Source: a bacterium (GTDB lineage Bacteria; Electryoneota; Electryoneia; Electryoneales; Electryoneaceae). From it: a DNA stretch of 64,000 nt. The notes under the pieces were generated by a model. That model did not search any database and was not told where the DNA came from. It saw nothing but the letters and a program-made list of their open reading frames with translations. The DNA is taken from the NCBI GenBank assembly GCA_020444265.1, contig JAHLLH010000004.1, positions 248,001-312,000 on the forward strand, read 5' to 3'. The translations under genes and the position numbers were made by a program. The first letter of the stretch is position 1; each line of letters starts with the position of its first letter. This document shows positions 43,495 to 52,503 of the stretch, in pieces.

Positions 43495-44108
43495 GCCCGC
43501 TGATGGAAATGGATCAACCGTCGGTCGGTTTCGATTCAGATGTACCGTTGACGGAAACTCAGCAAGTATTCTTACTCCAGCTTGCATGGCAGGCGGTTCA
43601 GGCGGCAACTCGATGGGATGACCGCCCCGAGGTGCCGTCGAATCTCGAACCACGTTTACGACAGAAACAGGGGGCGTTTGTCACCCTGCATGGACGTGAG
43701 CAGAAGCTGCGTGGCTGCATCGGGTACATGGAATCCCATTTGCCACTGGCGGAAACCGTCACGATGGCGGCACATGCTGCGGCGAGTCGTGACCCACGTT
43801 TCCAACCCGTTCGCAGCGAAGAACTGGATGAGCTCGAAATTGAGATCAGCGTCCTCTCCACGCTTCGAGAGGTTGCTTCGTCGGATGAGCTCGTGATCGG
43901 CAGGGATGGCCTGGTGGTGTCGGATGGACGGCAGCGTGGGCTGCTGCTGCCGCAGGTCGCGGTTAAACAGGGCTGGAGTATTGAACAGTTCCTGGGGGAA
44001 ACGTGCCGCAAGGCAGGTTTGCCGTTCGATTGCTGGAAGGAGTCACGAGTTCTAGTGCAGCGATTCAGTGCAGAGATATTCTCCGCACCCGCTCCTGAAA
44101 CTCATTGA
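43491..44108 (+). CDS. AMMECR1-domain protein (AmmeMemoRadiSam system protein A)
   Basis: A 205-residue AMMECR1 protein. The diagnostic LRGCIGYME motif is near residue 74, followed by AAHAAASRDPRFQPV and ELEIEISVLS. The biochemical role is not established. The ATG overlaps the MEMO1 stop (ATGA), so the two are made together. A 120-base gap separates it from the sensor-kinase gene. Confidence 0.93.
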   Translation: MSPLMEMDQPSVGFDSDVPLTETQQVFLLQLAWQAVQAATRWDDRPEVPSNLEPRLRQKQGAFVTLHGREQKLRGCIGYMESHLPLAETVTMAAHAAASRDPRFQPVRSEELDELEIEISVLSTLREVASSDELVIGRDGLVVSDGRQRGLLLPQVAVKQGWSIEQFLGETCRKAGLPFDCWKESRVLVQRFSAEIFSAPAPETH

Positions 44109-44228
44109 TTCTGCTGGGGTGGAAACAGAGAGATATGGCTTTTTGGTTGTTGTGAACCGACACCTCCAGCTATATTGATCCACACTCAGGGAAATGGGCT
44201 TCGCTGGGATAGTTAACTACGAGATACG

Positions 44229-45470
44229 ATGAGCAATACGACGGACAGCCAAAAGGAGTCTGCCCCGATTGATGAACGGCAGCTTCTTGAGCTCGTCAAG
44301 TTGTTCGAGGGGTTCACTCAGGCATCGTCAACCTTTGCCCAGAGTTACCGTGCCCTCGAACAGCGGATTGCCAAGCTCTCCAGTCAGCTTGAGGAGCAGT
44401 CTCGTCTGCTCGAGCGGACCGAGGGGTTTCTTTCTTCGGTTCTGGCACATGTCCCTGTCGGCATTGTTGTCCTTGATATGGACGGCTGTATCAGCCTCTT
44501 CAACGAGGAGGCGGAGCGACTGTCCGGTCATCGTTCCGAGGACGCAGTCGGTAAACCCTATGGTGATGTCTTCCCTTGCGAAGTGACTGAACCCGATTCC
44601 GCATTGTACACGTTGACGAACGGGACGGTGATAGATCCGCGTGAAAGACAACTCGATGTCAATGGGGGCACGCTGCCGGTTCGGTTCTCCACCTCCTGGA
44701 TTTTCGGGGATGACGGCCAGACCATCGGCGTGCTGGAAGTCTTTGAAGACTTGACTCCGTTGCGTGACCTTCAGTCACGGATGCAGCAGAGCGCCAGCCT
44801 GGCAGCCCTCGGTGAGATGGCCGCGCAGGTTGCACACGAATTGCGGAATCCCCTTGCCGGTGTGCAGGGCTTTGCTCAATTCCTGCAAGAGGACCTCGGC
44901 GAAGACCATCCTGCGAAAAACATTGCGGACAAAATTATTTCCGGCGTCCGTGATATCGATCATATCGCCAGCCGTCTGTTGGAGTTCACCCGCCCGATGA
45001 GCCCGCAGATTGCCCCGGTAGATCTGGTGGCGCTGCTTGGTTCCGAAGTAGACCTGGCACGGTCCGAAGCTCAGAGAAGTGGCAAGGATATTGATGTCTC
45101 TTTGGTGCTTCCGGAGGAACATATCAAAGTTGCCTGCGATGGTAGCTTGATTAAGCAGGCGGTGCTCAACCTGTTGAAAAACAGCATTCATGCGGTTGAC
45201 TCGACCGGTCGAATCCGTATCTTGCTCCGCTGGGATCTGCTGCGTAACCGCGTCCGCATTGCGGTTGACGATGATGGTAGCGGTATCTCCGAAGAACATC
45301 TCCCGAAGATTTTCAACCCCTTCTTTACCACACGGACGAAGGGGACGGGTCTTGGGTTGGCCATGGTTAAGAAAATTGTTGATGGGCACCATGGCTCCAT
45401 CACGGTCAAATCCACCTTGGGTGGGGGTACAACCTTCACCCTTGAACTTCCGATCACGAGGAGTCAATGA
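44229..45470 (+). CDS. PAS-containing sensor histidine kinase (NtrB type)
   Basis: A 413-residue soluble kinase. Order: helical/coiled-coil N-terminus (1-65), PAS domain (about 66-180), dimerisation helix with VAHELRNPL and phospho-His203, and HATPase with N box [10 protein letters not shown] (Asn317), G1 DDDGSG (347-352) and G2 GTGLGLA (372-378). No transmembrane helix, so it senses a cytoplasmic signal. The stop overlaps the response-regulator gene (ATGA), which makes that its cognate partner. Confidence 0.94.
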   Translation: MSNTTDSQKESAPIDERQLLELVKLFEGFTQASSTFAQSYRALEQRIAKLSSQLEEQSRLLERTEGFLSSVLAHVPVGIVVLDMDGCISLFNEEAERLSGHRSEDAVGKPYGDVFPCEVTEPDSALYTLTNGTVIDPRERQLDVNGGTLPVRFSTSWIFGDDGQTIGVLEVFEDLTPLRDLQSRMQQSASLAALGEMAAQVAHELRNPLAGVQGFAQFLQEDLGEDHPAKNIADKIISGVRDIDHIASRLLEFTRPMSPQIAPVDLVALLGSEVDLARSEAQRSGKDIDVSLVLPEEHIKVACDGSLIKQAVLNLLKNSIHAVDSTGRIRILLRWDLLRNRVRIAVDDDGSGISEEHLPKIFNPFFTTRTKGTGLGLAMVKKIVDGHHGSITVKSTLGGGTTFTLELPITRSQ

Positions 45471-46840
45471 GTTCAAGCCGTATTCTAGTTGTCGATGACG
45501 AAGGGTTGGTACGGGAATTTCTCGCCGAAGCCCTGGAACGTATGGGGCACGATGTCATCACCGTTGAGGATGGCGAGACCGCCGTCAACACAATCGGCAA
45601 CCGCGAGTATGATCTCATTATCTCTGACCTGAAGATGCCTGGCATCGGCGGGCTGGAAGTGCTCGCCCATGCGATGCGGAAAACCCCCGAGACGCCGTTC
45701 ATCATCCTCACCGCGCACGGTACCATCGAAAATGCTGTCGAAGCGATGCGTCGCGGTGCCTACGATTACCTCTCCAAGCCGATTGACAACGAGCTGCTGA
45801 AGCTCACCGTTGGTCGCGCGCTGCAAAATCGTTCACTGGTGCGTGAAAACAAGGTCCTGCGGAACCAGGTTGAAGTGGAGCAGGGGATTACTGCGCTGGT
45901 GGGTGAGAGCGAAAGCTTAAAAAAGATTGTCTCGATGCTCGAGGTGGTCGCTCCTCAGCCGGTCGATGTACTGGTCAGCGGCCCGTCAGGGACAGGTAAA
46001 GAACTGGTCGCCCGTGCGTTGCATTGGTCAAGCCCTCGTGCAAAATCTCCGTTTATCAAAATGAATTGCGCCGCCCTTCCAGAGGGGTTGATCGAGTCCG
46101 AATTGTTCGGGCACGAGAAAGGTGCGTTTACTGGCGCAATCCGGACACGGAAAGGCAAATTCGAAGCGGCAAGCGGCGGAACGATCCTGCTTGATGAAAT
46201 CAGCGAAATGCCGCTCGCGCTTCAGGCCAAGCTGCTGCGTGTGCTGCAGGAACGTGAGTTTGAACGAGTGGGATCCAATGAAACGGTCTCGGTCGATGTT
46301 CGCGTGGTCGCAACAACAAATCGAAACCTGGCTGAAGAGGTGCGTGAGGGACGGTTCCGTGAGGACTTGTTCTTCCGTTTGAATGTGGTTCCAATCGCAT
46401 TGCCGTCCCTGTCCTCGCGCCCCGATGATGTTCCCTCTTTGGCCGCTCATTTTATCGAGAAGTATGGGGATCGCTATGGCCGTCAGTTTGAAGCCATCGA
46501 TGATGAGGCGATTGACTACCTGAAAGCGCAGCCCTGGCCCGGTAATGTCCGTGAGCTGGAAAACCGTATCGAGCGGGCTGTTGTGCTTGCACGTGACATG
46601 GTCATTCATCGCAGCGACATCACCCTCGACTCCGAAGAGCTAAGCAGCACGGTGAAGGGACCGGCGACATTTGGCCCCGTGACATTAGGCGAACTCGAGA
46701 AGAAGCACATCCTGCAGACCCTCAAGGAGCTGAACTTCAATCGTACCAAAGCTGCCGACCGTCTGGGCATCTCCATCCGCACCCTCCGAAACAAGCTCAA
46801 CGAGTACCGTGAGCAAGGCGAGGACATCCCGAAGGGATAA
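45467..46840 (+). CDS. Sigma-54-dependent response regulator (NtrC type)
   Basis: A 457-residue activator. Receiver domain with phospho-acceptor Asp54 (IISDLKMPG) and Lys104; AAA+ domain with Walker A GPSGTGKE at 172-179, the sigma-54 contact loop GAFTGA at 219-224 and Walker B near ILLDEIS; C-terminal Fis-type helix-turn-helix ([21 protein letters not shown]). It should activate RpoN promoters once phosphorylated by the overlapping kinase. Targets are unknown: I saw no convincing -24/-12 promoter near it. Confidence 0.96.
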   Translation: MSSSRILVVDDEGLVREFLAEALERMGHDVITVEDGETAVNTIGNREYDLIISDLKMPGIGGLEVLAHAMRKTPETPFIILTAHGTIENAVEAMRRGAYDYLSKPIDNELLKLTVGRALQNRSLVRENKVLRNQVEVEQGITALVGESESLKKIVSMLEVVAPQPVDVLVSGPSGTGKELVARALHWSSPRAKSPFIKMNCAALPEGLIESELFGHEKGAFTGAIRTRKGKFEAASGGTILLDEISEMPLALQAKLLRVLQEREFERVGSNETVSVDVRVVATTNRNLAEEVREGRFREDLFFRLNVVPIALPSLSSRPDDVPSLAAHFIEKYGDRYGRQFEAIDDEAIDYLKAQPWPGNVRELENRIERAVVLARDMVIHRSDITLDSEELSSTVKGPATFGPVTLGELEKKHILQTLKELNFNRTKAADRLGISIRTLRNKLNEYREQGEDIPKG

Positions 46841-46847
46841 GCAGGGA

Positions 46848-47411
46848 TTACTTTCTTTCCAGCCCTGCCACCAACAGATTCAGTGCCCAGTCAAAACTTT
46901 TTGTAACCTGTTCCGGTCGACCAAACCCGGCATCCAGTTCGAGCACGGCAAAACCATGTGCCAGGCTGCGCAGTGTGCGGAGAGCGTGAATCGCCTCTTG
47001 CCCCTCCAGCCCAAACCCTTTTAGTACAGCCATCCCGATCTCCAGGATACGGTCGTCGGTCATGCGTTGCAGCTCATCACTCCTGTCCGGGGCGGTCGCC
47101 ATCGCATGCAGCAGCCCGGGGTTGCCGAGCGCGAAAGCACGGTATGCAATCCCAATGGCTCGAAAGGCATCTGCACCTGCTTTCCCGATGGCAGCCCGTT
47201 CCAGTTCTCGTGTGAGCAGGGTTTGAGCGTGCACCGCGAGAGCCTTCCGTAACCCTTCAACCCCCTGCACATGGTTGTAGAGCGAGGGTGGTTTGATGTC
47301 AAGTTCGTCCGCGAGGCGATTTAGGGTCAGATGATCCCACCCCTCGCGGTTGGCGATTTCACGTGCCGTCTCGAGCAATTCGAGACGGGTGAACTTTGCT
47401 GGACGACTCAT
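46848..47411 (-). CDS. TetR-family regulator
   Basis: A 187-residue repressor. The N-terminal helix-turn-helix is LLETAREIANREGWDHLTLNRLADELDIKPPSLYNHV; the ligand domain is of the WHG (TetR_C_33) type, with GIAYRAFALGNPGLLHAM. Its ATG overlaps the stop of the hydrolase gene upstream, so both are expressed from the promoter at 48352-48380. A 16-bp palindrome in that promoter is a good candidate for its operator, which implies autoregulation. It is convergent with the response-regulator gene, eight bases apart, with no terminator visible between. Confidence 0.9.
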   Translation of the reverse strand: MSRPAKFTRLELLETAREIANREGWDHLTLNRLADELDIKPPSLYNHVQGVEGLRKALAVHAQTLLTRELERAAIGKAGADAFRAIGIAYRAFALGNPGLLHAMATAPDRSDELQRMTDDRILEIGMAVLKGFGLEGQEAIHALRTLRSLAHGFAVLELDAGFGRPEQVTKSFDWALNLLVAGLERK

Positions 47412-48319
47412 TGGTTCGCCTCCAGGAAACTGGTAATCGCATTGCTGGTGATCTCCGGGAATTCTGCCTGCGGGTAATGGCCTGAGCCCTCTACCAGCAG
47501 GGTGTCCGCCTGGAAAATCTCAGCGACTTGTCGCATTTCGTCCGCCGGATCTGGGAAGTCCTTGTCCTTCTCACCGAAGATGACCAGAACCGGGGCTTTG
47601 ACCTCCGGGGTACGTGCGATCGCAGGCGAGTGGCTGGAGAAGAAGGTTTTACGTACCGCTGAAAAATGGCCGGAGGCACTTAGCATCGAATCCAGATCGC
47701 TCATGTACTGATTAAAGTCAGCAGGTTTCTGGCTGACATAGGCACCTTTCATCACACTCAGCCAGGCGCTCTTGCCCCAAGGAGGCATCAGGGCGAGTTT
47801 GAACATCGCCATCTTCAACCAGCTGACCTTCATCTCGCGAACAAAGGGGCCAAGCATGACGATGCCTTTGACTTTGTCGGGACGTTCCGCAGCAGCCCAG
47901 ACAGAGACGGGTCCACCCATCGAATTACCAATCAACGCGACCTCGTTGGCCTTGAGCGTATCAATCAAGGCAACAACATCCTGCCCGACCGCCTTCGAAG
48001 AGTAATCGCTGTATGTGGTGCTGGATTCATCATGTCCACGCAGACTGATGGCGGCAGTCCGCCAACCGGCTTCGTGAAGTTGGGGGACGAGGAAGCGGTA
48101 GACATGACGGCTGTCGCCCATACCGGGGATAAGGATGGCAATCGGCCCTTCTTCCGGGCCAGTGAGTTCATAGGCGGTACGGCCATCTGGATTATCGATG
48201 TAGTGGACCATGGGGATTTCCTTCGTGATGTCTTGGTGAGTGGTTTCCTTACTCAAGCCAGTATGTGTGCTTCCCACGAGGGTGAGCGTGGCGAGGAGGA
48301 GGTTGACTAGGTGTTTCAT
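47408..48319 (-). CDS. Alpha/beta hydrolase with signal peptide
   Basis: A 303-residue hydrolase. The leader LVNLLLATLTLVGSTHTG suggests export, although an internal Met (MVHYIDNPDGRTA) begins the usual cytoplasmic form and could be a second start. The fold markers are ILIPGMGDSRHVY (oxyanion region), the nucleophile elbow GNSMGG, the acid in VIFGEKDKDFPDP and the histidine in VEGSGHYPQAEFP. Substrate unknown. It leads a two-gene operon with a TetR regulator, so it may break down the ligand that the regulator senses. Confidence 0.9.
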   Translation of the reverse strand: MKHLVNLLLATLTLVGSTHTGLSKETTHQDITKEIPMVHYIDNPDGRTAYELTGPEEGPIAILIPGMGDSRHVYRFLVPQLHEAGWRTAAISLRGHDESSTTYSDYSSKAVGQDVVALIDTLKANEVALIGNSMGGPVSVWAAAERPDKVKGIVMLGPFVREMKVSWLKMAMFKLALMPPWGKSAWLSVMKGAYVSQKPADFNQYMSDLDSMLSASGHFSAVRKTFFSSHSPAIARTPEVKAPVLVIFGEKDKDFPDPADEMRQVAEIFQADTLLVEGSGHYPQAEFPEITSNAITSFLEANQ

Positions 48320-48351
48320 CTTTCATCCCTGTTTAAGCAAACCTAATTCGT

Positions 48352-48380
48352 ATATAAACTAATTAGTTTAGTAAAGTCAA
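48352..48380 (-). promoter_or_regulatory. Promoter with embedded 16-bp palindromic operator
   Basis: On the minus strand: TTGACT (48380-48375), a 17-base spacer and TTATAT (48357-48352), a near-ideal sigma-70 promoter. The perfect palindrome TAAACTAATTAGTTTA occupies 48355-48370, covering the spacer and the edge of the -10. It lies 33 bases before the hydrolase start and is the likely TetR operator. Confidence 0.75.
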
Positions 48381-48491
48381 TAGGGGGATGTGATCGTGAC
48401 TCGCGAGATACTCCAGAGGCGAACCTGCCAACAGCTTCATGTCATCGTCTCCCCCGGACATGATGATCTGCAGAGAGGCAATGGCATCCTG

Positions 48492-48522
48492 AAAAAGGCC
48501 CCCGCATTTGCGAGGGCCCTTT
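48492..48522 (-). terminator. Terminator of the 48548-50212 lipoprotein gene
   Basis: A GC-rich stem with one bulge (about 48497-48504 with 48509-48519), loop ATTT. On the minus strand it is followed by CCTTTTTC. Confidence 0.75.
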
Positions 48523-48547
48523 GTCTAACCTGTATGTCAACTTGCAA

Positions 48548-50212
48548 TCATCTCCAGACTGCGTAGATCGGCTCGGAAAGTTCACCACTGCCGATCAGTA
48601 CACGGCTTCCGGCAGTCGGAGTGACGGCCAAGAGGAGGTAGACCTCCCCGTTCTGTACGCAGACCGTAAACTCGCTGCTGTCCGGGTTCCATGAGGGCCG
48701 GGTATCCTGACGGTTCTCTGTCGGGAGAACGATTGGATTCGGCAGCAGCAACTCGCTAATTGTCTCCGTGTTCAAATCGTAGACCAGGAGCGACGGGGTG
48801 CCGGAGAAGATTCTCGAAAACATGGCAATCTTGCTGCCATCAGGTGACCAGGAGAAGCTTGTCGCATTGGAGCCGTACTCCTCAATGCTGATGCTGTCCT
48901 GGGCAATAAAGGTGCCGCTGCCGATGAAGAGATGGCTGGCGTTCGGTCCATCATCATTGGCCTCCAACCAGGCCGAGTGGGCGCCGGTGGGATCAAATTG
49001 AGGAGACCAAACCAGCTTTTCGCGGGTACGCAGGATGTCATCGCCGCCATTGGCAAAGACCATCAAGCGACCCGTATTCGGAATTGCGGTGTTGGTGACC
49101 GCGATGGCAATGCTGTTGTTGGTCACAGAGAGGGCTGGGCGACTGCTGAAGGTCCATGGTGCATCGATTCGGCCATAAAAGGAGCTACCCGTAATGGGCG
49201 GCACCGCGTGGGTGTACAGCTCAACCAGTGCGCCATCGCCCGGGGTTGCATAGGCGATTCTCGATCCAGCGTTTGAGAAGGAGAAAAGGCTGGGCAGGAC
49301 ATAAGTCAGTTCAAGACGGCTCTGGCCGTCCTCGCCCACCAGGTGCAGGCTGCCAGTATCTTTGTCGTAGAGTGCCAGGGCTGGATCGCTGGAATTGTCG
49401 TACCCGGGGTTCCAAGCGATCACACGGGACGGATTCCGAACAAAGCTTTCTGACCCAACTCGTCTCAAATAGGTGATGCCATCACTTGCCCAGGTACCGA
49501 TGTAGTTATGGAGATTCTTGAATGCAATTTCTCCTAATGGAGGCCCATACTCGATACCACGTACGGCAAAGCTGTAAATCTGGCTTAGAATTTCCTCGCC
49601 GCTTGAGGGACGTGCTGCGATTCTCCACCGGTATTCGACACCGGGTTGCAACGCGCCATCCACCTGCCATTCCGTTTCGCTAATCCCTTCTGCGACACGG
49701 ACCAGGTTCTGACCGGATGTCAAGTAGACATCATAGGTCAGCGGTTCGGTGACCCCTTCCGCCACTTCCCAGGCGAGCGTGACATAGGGTTCGATGTCGC
49801 TCGCACCATCCAGGGGGTAGGGATTACGCGGAATGCGATCATCCAGACCAGTCACCGTGATGTCGATCGAGTCACGTACGGTGGTTGTCCCATCTCCCAC
49901 AATCAGGTGGATGCGTGCAACCACAGCGGAGTAGGGAGGGGTCCAGATCGCGAGCGTGTCCGTTTGTCGTCCAAGAAATCCGCCTGTCTGGGTCAACCAA
50001 CTGAACGTGAGTGAATCACCATCCTCATCACTCGCATGGGCGATCAGGGTGACCGGGTGACCGGATTGGACGCTGGTTTCGCTCGCTGTGATGGAGTCGA
50101 TCACAGGTGCTTGATTGGATGGACCGGTTGGTGTGGGAGGTGAATCCTCTTCGCAGCCGGCCAACACGATGAGAAGGAGCAGTGCAAGGATAGCAGACAA
50201 GTTGCGCTTCAT
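48548..50212 (-). CDS. Lipoprotein with Ig-like, fibronectin-like and TolB-type propeller regions
   Basis: A 554-residue lipoprotein (leader ending LLIVLAGCEED). Residues ~33-120 look like a PKD/cadherin-type Ig domain (PVIDSITASETSVQSG, then AHASDEDGDSLTFSW). A fibronectin III-like domain follows (PLTYDVYLTSGQNLVRVAE, then VEYRWRIAA). The C-terminal half has WD/PD40-like blades (FSWSPDGSKIAMFSR, PSWNPDSSEFTVCV) as in TolB. It is probably on the outer membrane and binds something rather than catalysing. It stands alone between a terminator and a 71-base gap to the antiporter gene. Confidence 0.8.
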   Translation of the reverse strand: MKRNLSAILALLLLIVLAGCEEDSPPTPTGPSNQAPVIDSITASETSVQSGHPVTLIAHASDEDGDSLTFSWLTQTGGFLGRQTDTLAIWTPPYSAVVARIHLIVGDGTTTVRDSIDITVTGLDDRIPRNPYPLDGASDIEPYVTLAWEVAEGVTEPLTYDVYLTSGQNLVRVAEGISETEWQVDGALQPGVEYRWRIAARPSSGEEILSQIYSFAVRGIEYGPPLGEIAFKNLHNYIGTWASDGITYLRRVGSESFVRNPSRVIAWNPGYDNSSDPALALYDKDTGSLHLVGEDGQSRLELTYVLPSLFSFSNAGSRIAYATPGDGALVELYTHAVPPITGSSFYGRIDAPWTFSSRPALSVTNNSIAIAVTNTAIPNTGRLMVFANGGDDILRTREKLVWSPQFDPTGAHSAWLEANDDGPNASHLFIGSGTFIAQDSISIEEYGSNATSFSWSPDGSKIAMFSRIFSGTPSLLVYDLNTETISELLLPNPIVLPTENRQDTRPSWNPDSSEFTVCVQNGEVYLLLAVTPTAGSRVLIGSGELSEPIYAVWR

Positions 50213-50283
50213 CGATGGTTCCTCATACGATAATCTATGCGGGGTTTATAAAATGTAGCACGGTGAACACCCCTGTCCAACCA

Positions 50284-52287
50284 TTATTGGGGGCTTGCAG
50301 ATTCGTCGTGCTGGGCTGCATTCTCGACTGCTTTTCCGTGGCGTAACAGATTTGATGCCGAAATCAGCGCATCTTCGGTTCCTGTCAAAACGAGTCGATC
50401 TCCAACCTCCAGAACCGCATGAGCGGGGTCAAGCAGTGAGCTACGTTCGCGAATAACAGTCACAACCGTTGCGCCAGTCTCTTGGCGGAGGTTCATATCA
50501 ACAAGGGTCTTCCCGATGGCAGGATCCTGCTCTTCCAGGATCACCGAGCGGAGTTCAATCGCATCCAACTCTTGCACAGAATGAGCCCAGGGAATGGTGG
50601 AGGGGGCGAGGCGGTAGCCCTCCTGCCTCAATTCATCGAGATGGCGTCGAATGGTTTCACCCGGGAAACCCAATCTCCTCAGTAGGGTACCCACGACCTG
50701 CAACGAGGTTTCCAGTTCTTCGGGTATTGCCACATCGGCACCGAGGCGGTGCAGTTCCTCCAGGTCGGAAGCGAAGCGTGTCCGGACCAGAACCGTGATA
50801 CCCGGTGCCTCTCGCTTCAGCACCTGGATGATAGGACGCAGGGTGTGCGGATCATTGATCGCGACTACCGCCGCTTTCGCGTGGTGGATGCCGAGCGCCT
50901 CAAGTACCTCTGGACGGGAAGCATCACCCAGTAGGATCGGTTCTCCGTTCGCCTTTTCCTGCTGAACGGTAACCGGGTTCATCTCGCTGATTCGGTAGGG
51001 GACTCCCAGTGCGCGCAGCACCTTCGCGATGGATCTCCCCCCAAGCCCATACCCGATGATCAGGACATGTCCAGCCTCTTCTTTGTGCTCGGCACCAAGC
51101 TGTTCGACCGGTTCCGGGTGACGTGCCGCGAGACGTGCGGCCAGCTTTTCCGCTCCTTTGCTGGCGAAGGGGGTGGCCAACAGGGTTAGGGCGGCGGTGG
51201 CGACAAGCGGCTGCATCAGCGCTTCCCCGATCAACCCGGTGGAGCTGGCTATCAACAGGATGACAAAAGAGAATTCGCCGACTTGGCCGAGGTAGGCACC
51301 TGCACGCAACGCTTGCGCGGGAGTTCGTCCGAAAAGACGGGCCAAACCACCTACAATGGCCCCCTTCCCCAGGTAAACGACGACCGTCATCAGCAGCGGC
51401 AGCCAGGGAGCTGCGATCAAGGCGCCGAGGTCGAGCAGCATACCAATCGAAAGGAAGAAGACGGCGAGGAAGAGCTCACGGAATGGTGCGGCTTCGGCGA
51501 GGGCGAGGTGACGGTGTTCTGTTTCGCTGATGACCAACCCAGCTAGAAAGGCCCCAAGTGCGGGCGAAAGGCCAGCGAAGGTGGTCAACCAGGCAGTGGC
51601 GAGCACGATGGCGGCAACAGACAGAAGAAAGAGTTCACGGCTGCGTCGTGCCGCGACACGATCCAGCAACCAGGGTACGATCCGTCGTGCAAGAATCAGG
51701 ACGAGGGCGATCAAGCCGACCGTCTTCAGCAGCAACAACCCAATTGCACCCGCTCCACTCTCCTGTCCAGCGAGTAAGGGTATGGCGAGAGTGATGGGGA
51801 CAACCGCAAGGTCCTGAAGCAGCAGGACAGCAAGAGCAAACCGTCCATGCGGGCTGTCGAGCTGGCCATCATCGCCCAGAAGACGGAGGGCAACGGCGGT
51901 AGATGAAAGCGAGATGAAGAAACCTATCGCTGCTGCGACAGGCAAAGGCAAACCAAACGCTACCGCCAATCCCCCTGCAAGCGCAGCAGTACCAACTACC
52001 TGGATGGTGCCACCTATTAACGCTTCACGCCGAAGCTCCCACAAGCGGGAAGGGGATATTTCAAGACCGATGGAGAAGAGCAGAAGTACGACCCCCAACT
52101 CGCTGAGGTCACGAATCTGCGAGGTGTCGTGCAACAGGCCGAAGGCGAAGGGCCCGGCGATGATCCCGGCAAGCAGGTAGCCGACGATGGTCGGGAGACG
52201 CAAACTGCGAATGATCAAAGCTGCTGCAAGGGCTATCATAAACAAGAGCGCCAGTTCGCTCAAAATCGCCGGTCCATGCCCTTCCAC
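50284..52287 (-). CDS. CPA2-family cation:proton antiporter with RCK domain (KefB-like)
   Basis: A 667-residue membrane protein. About twelve transmembrane helices (residues ~8-380, e.g. IVGYLLAGIIAGPFAFG and GVVLLLFSIGLE) form the Na/H exchanger domain. An RCK/TrkA-N nucleotide-binding domain follows (VLIIGYGLGGRSIAKVL), then a TrkA-C domain at the end. Such proteins exchange K+ or Na+ for H+ under ligand control. The start is GTG 52287 with GAGGAGG four bases upstream; a further 28 in-frame codons upstream are rejected. Divergent from nhaA across 216 bases. Confidence 0.9.
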   Translation of the reverse strand: MEGHGPAILSELALLFMIALAAALIIRSLRLPTIVGYLLAGIIAGPFAFGLLHDTSQIRDLSELGVVLLLFSIGLEISPSRLWELRREALIGGTIQVVGTAALAGGLAVAFGLPLPVAAAIGFFISLSSTAVALRLLGDDGQLDSPHGRFALAVLLLQDLAVVPITLAIPLLAGQESGAGAIGLLLLKTVGLIALVLILARRIVPWLLDRVAARRSRELFLLSVAAIVLATAWLTTFAGLSPALGAFLAGLVISETEHRHLALAEAAPFRELFLAVFFLSIGMLLDLGALIAAPWLPLLMTVVVYLGKGAIVGGLARLFGRTPAQALRAGAYLGQVGEFSFVILLIASSTGLIGEALMQPLVATAALTLLATPFASKGAEKLAARLAARHPEPVEQLGAEHKEEAGHVLIIGYGLGGRSIAKVLRALGVPYRISEMNPVTVQQEKANGEPILLGDASRPEVLEALGIHHAKAAVVAINDPHTLRPIIQVLKREAPGITVLVRTRFASDLEELHRLGADVAIPEELETSLQVVGTLLRRLGFPGETIRRHLDELRQEGYRLAPSTIPWAHSVQELDAIELRSVILEEQDPAIGKTLVDMNLRQETGATVVTVIRERSSLLDPAHAVLEVGDRLVLTGTEDALISASNLLRHGKAVENAAQHDESASPQ

Positions 52288-52431
52288 AACTCCTCCTCTA
52301 TCGTTTACGTCGACAAGCTTTGCCGAAAGATGGCTCGCCTGACACGCCAGGGAAATGGTTTTGGTGTCCAAATCGACGGTTCATCGGCTCTCCGGGAGTC
52401 GTACGTTAGGGAACGACCCGCTAAGATCTGC

Positions 52432-52457
52432 GTATTGTTTGGACAAGCTAACAATAC
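52432..52457. promoter_or_regulatory. Inverted repeat upstream of nhaA
   Basis: GTATTGTT (52432-52439) and AACAATAC (52450-52457) are perfect inverted copies 10 bases apart, 46 bases before the nhaA start, in the divergent gap between two antiporter genes. The AT-rich arms suggest a protein operator rather than an RNA hairpin. The regulator is unknown. Confidence 0.5.
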
Positions 52458-52503
52458 ATCGGAACCCATGCTGGGTGCTGGTGTGGAAGAAGGGAGATCG
52501 AGG

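Noticed and set aside
44109-44228. Sigma-54 promoter before the two-component genes
   Set aside because: No GG-N10-GC element with suitable flanks (TGGCAC-N5-TTGC) was found; a TATATT at about 44171 lacks a matching -35.
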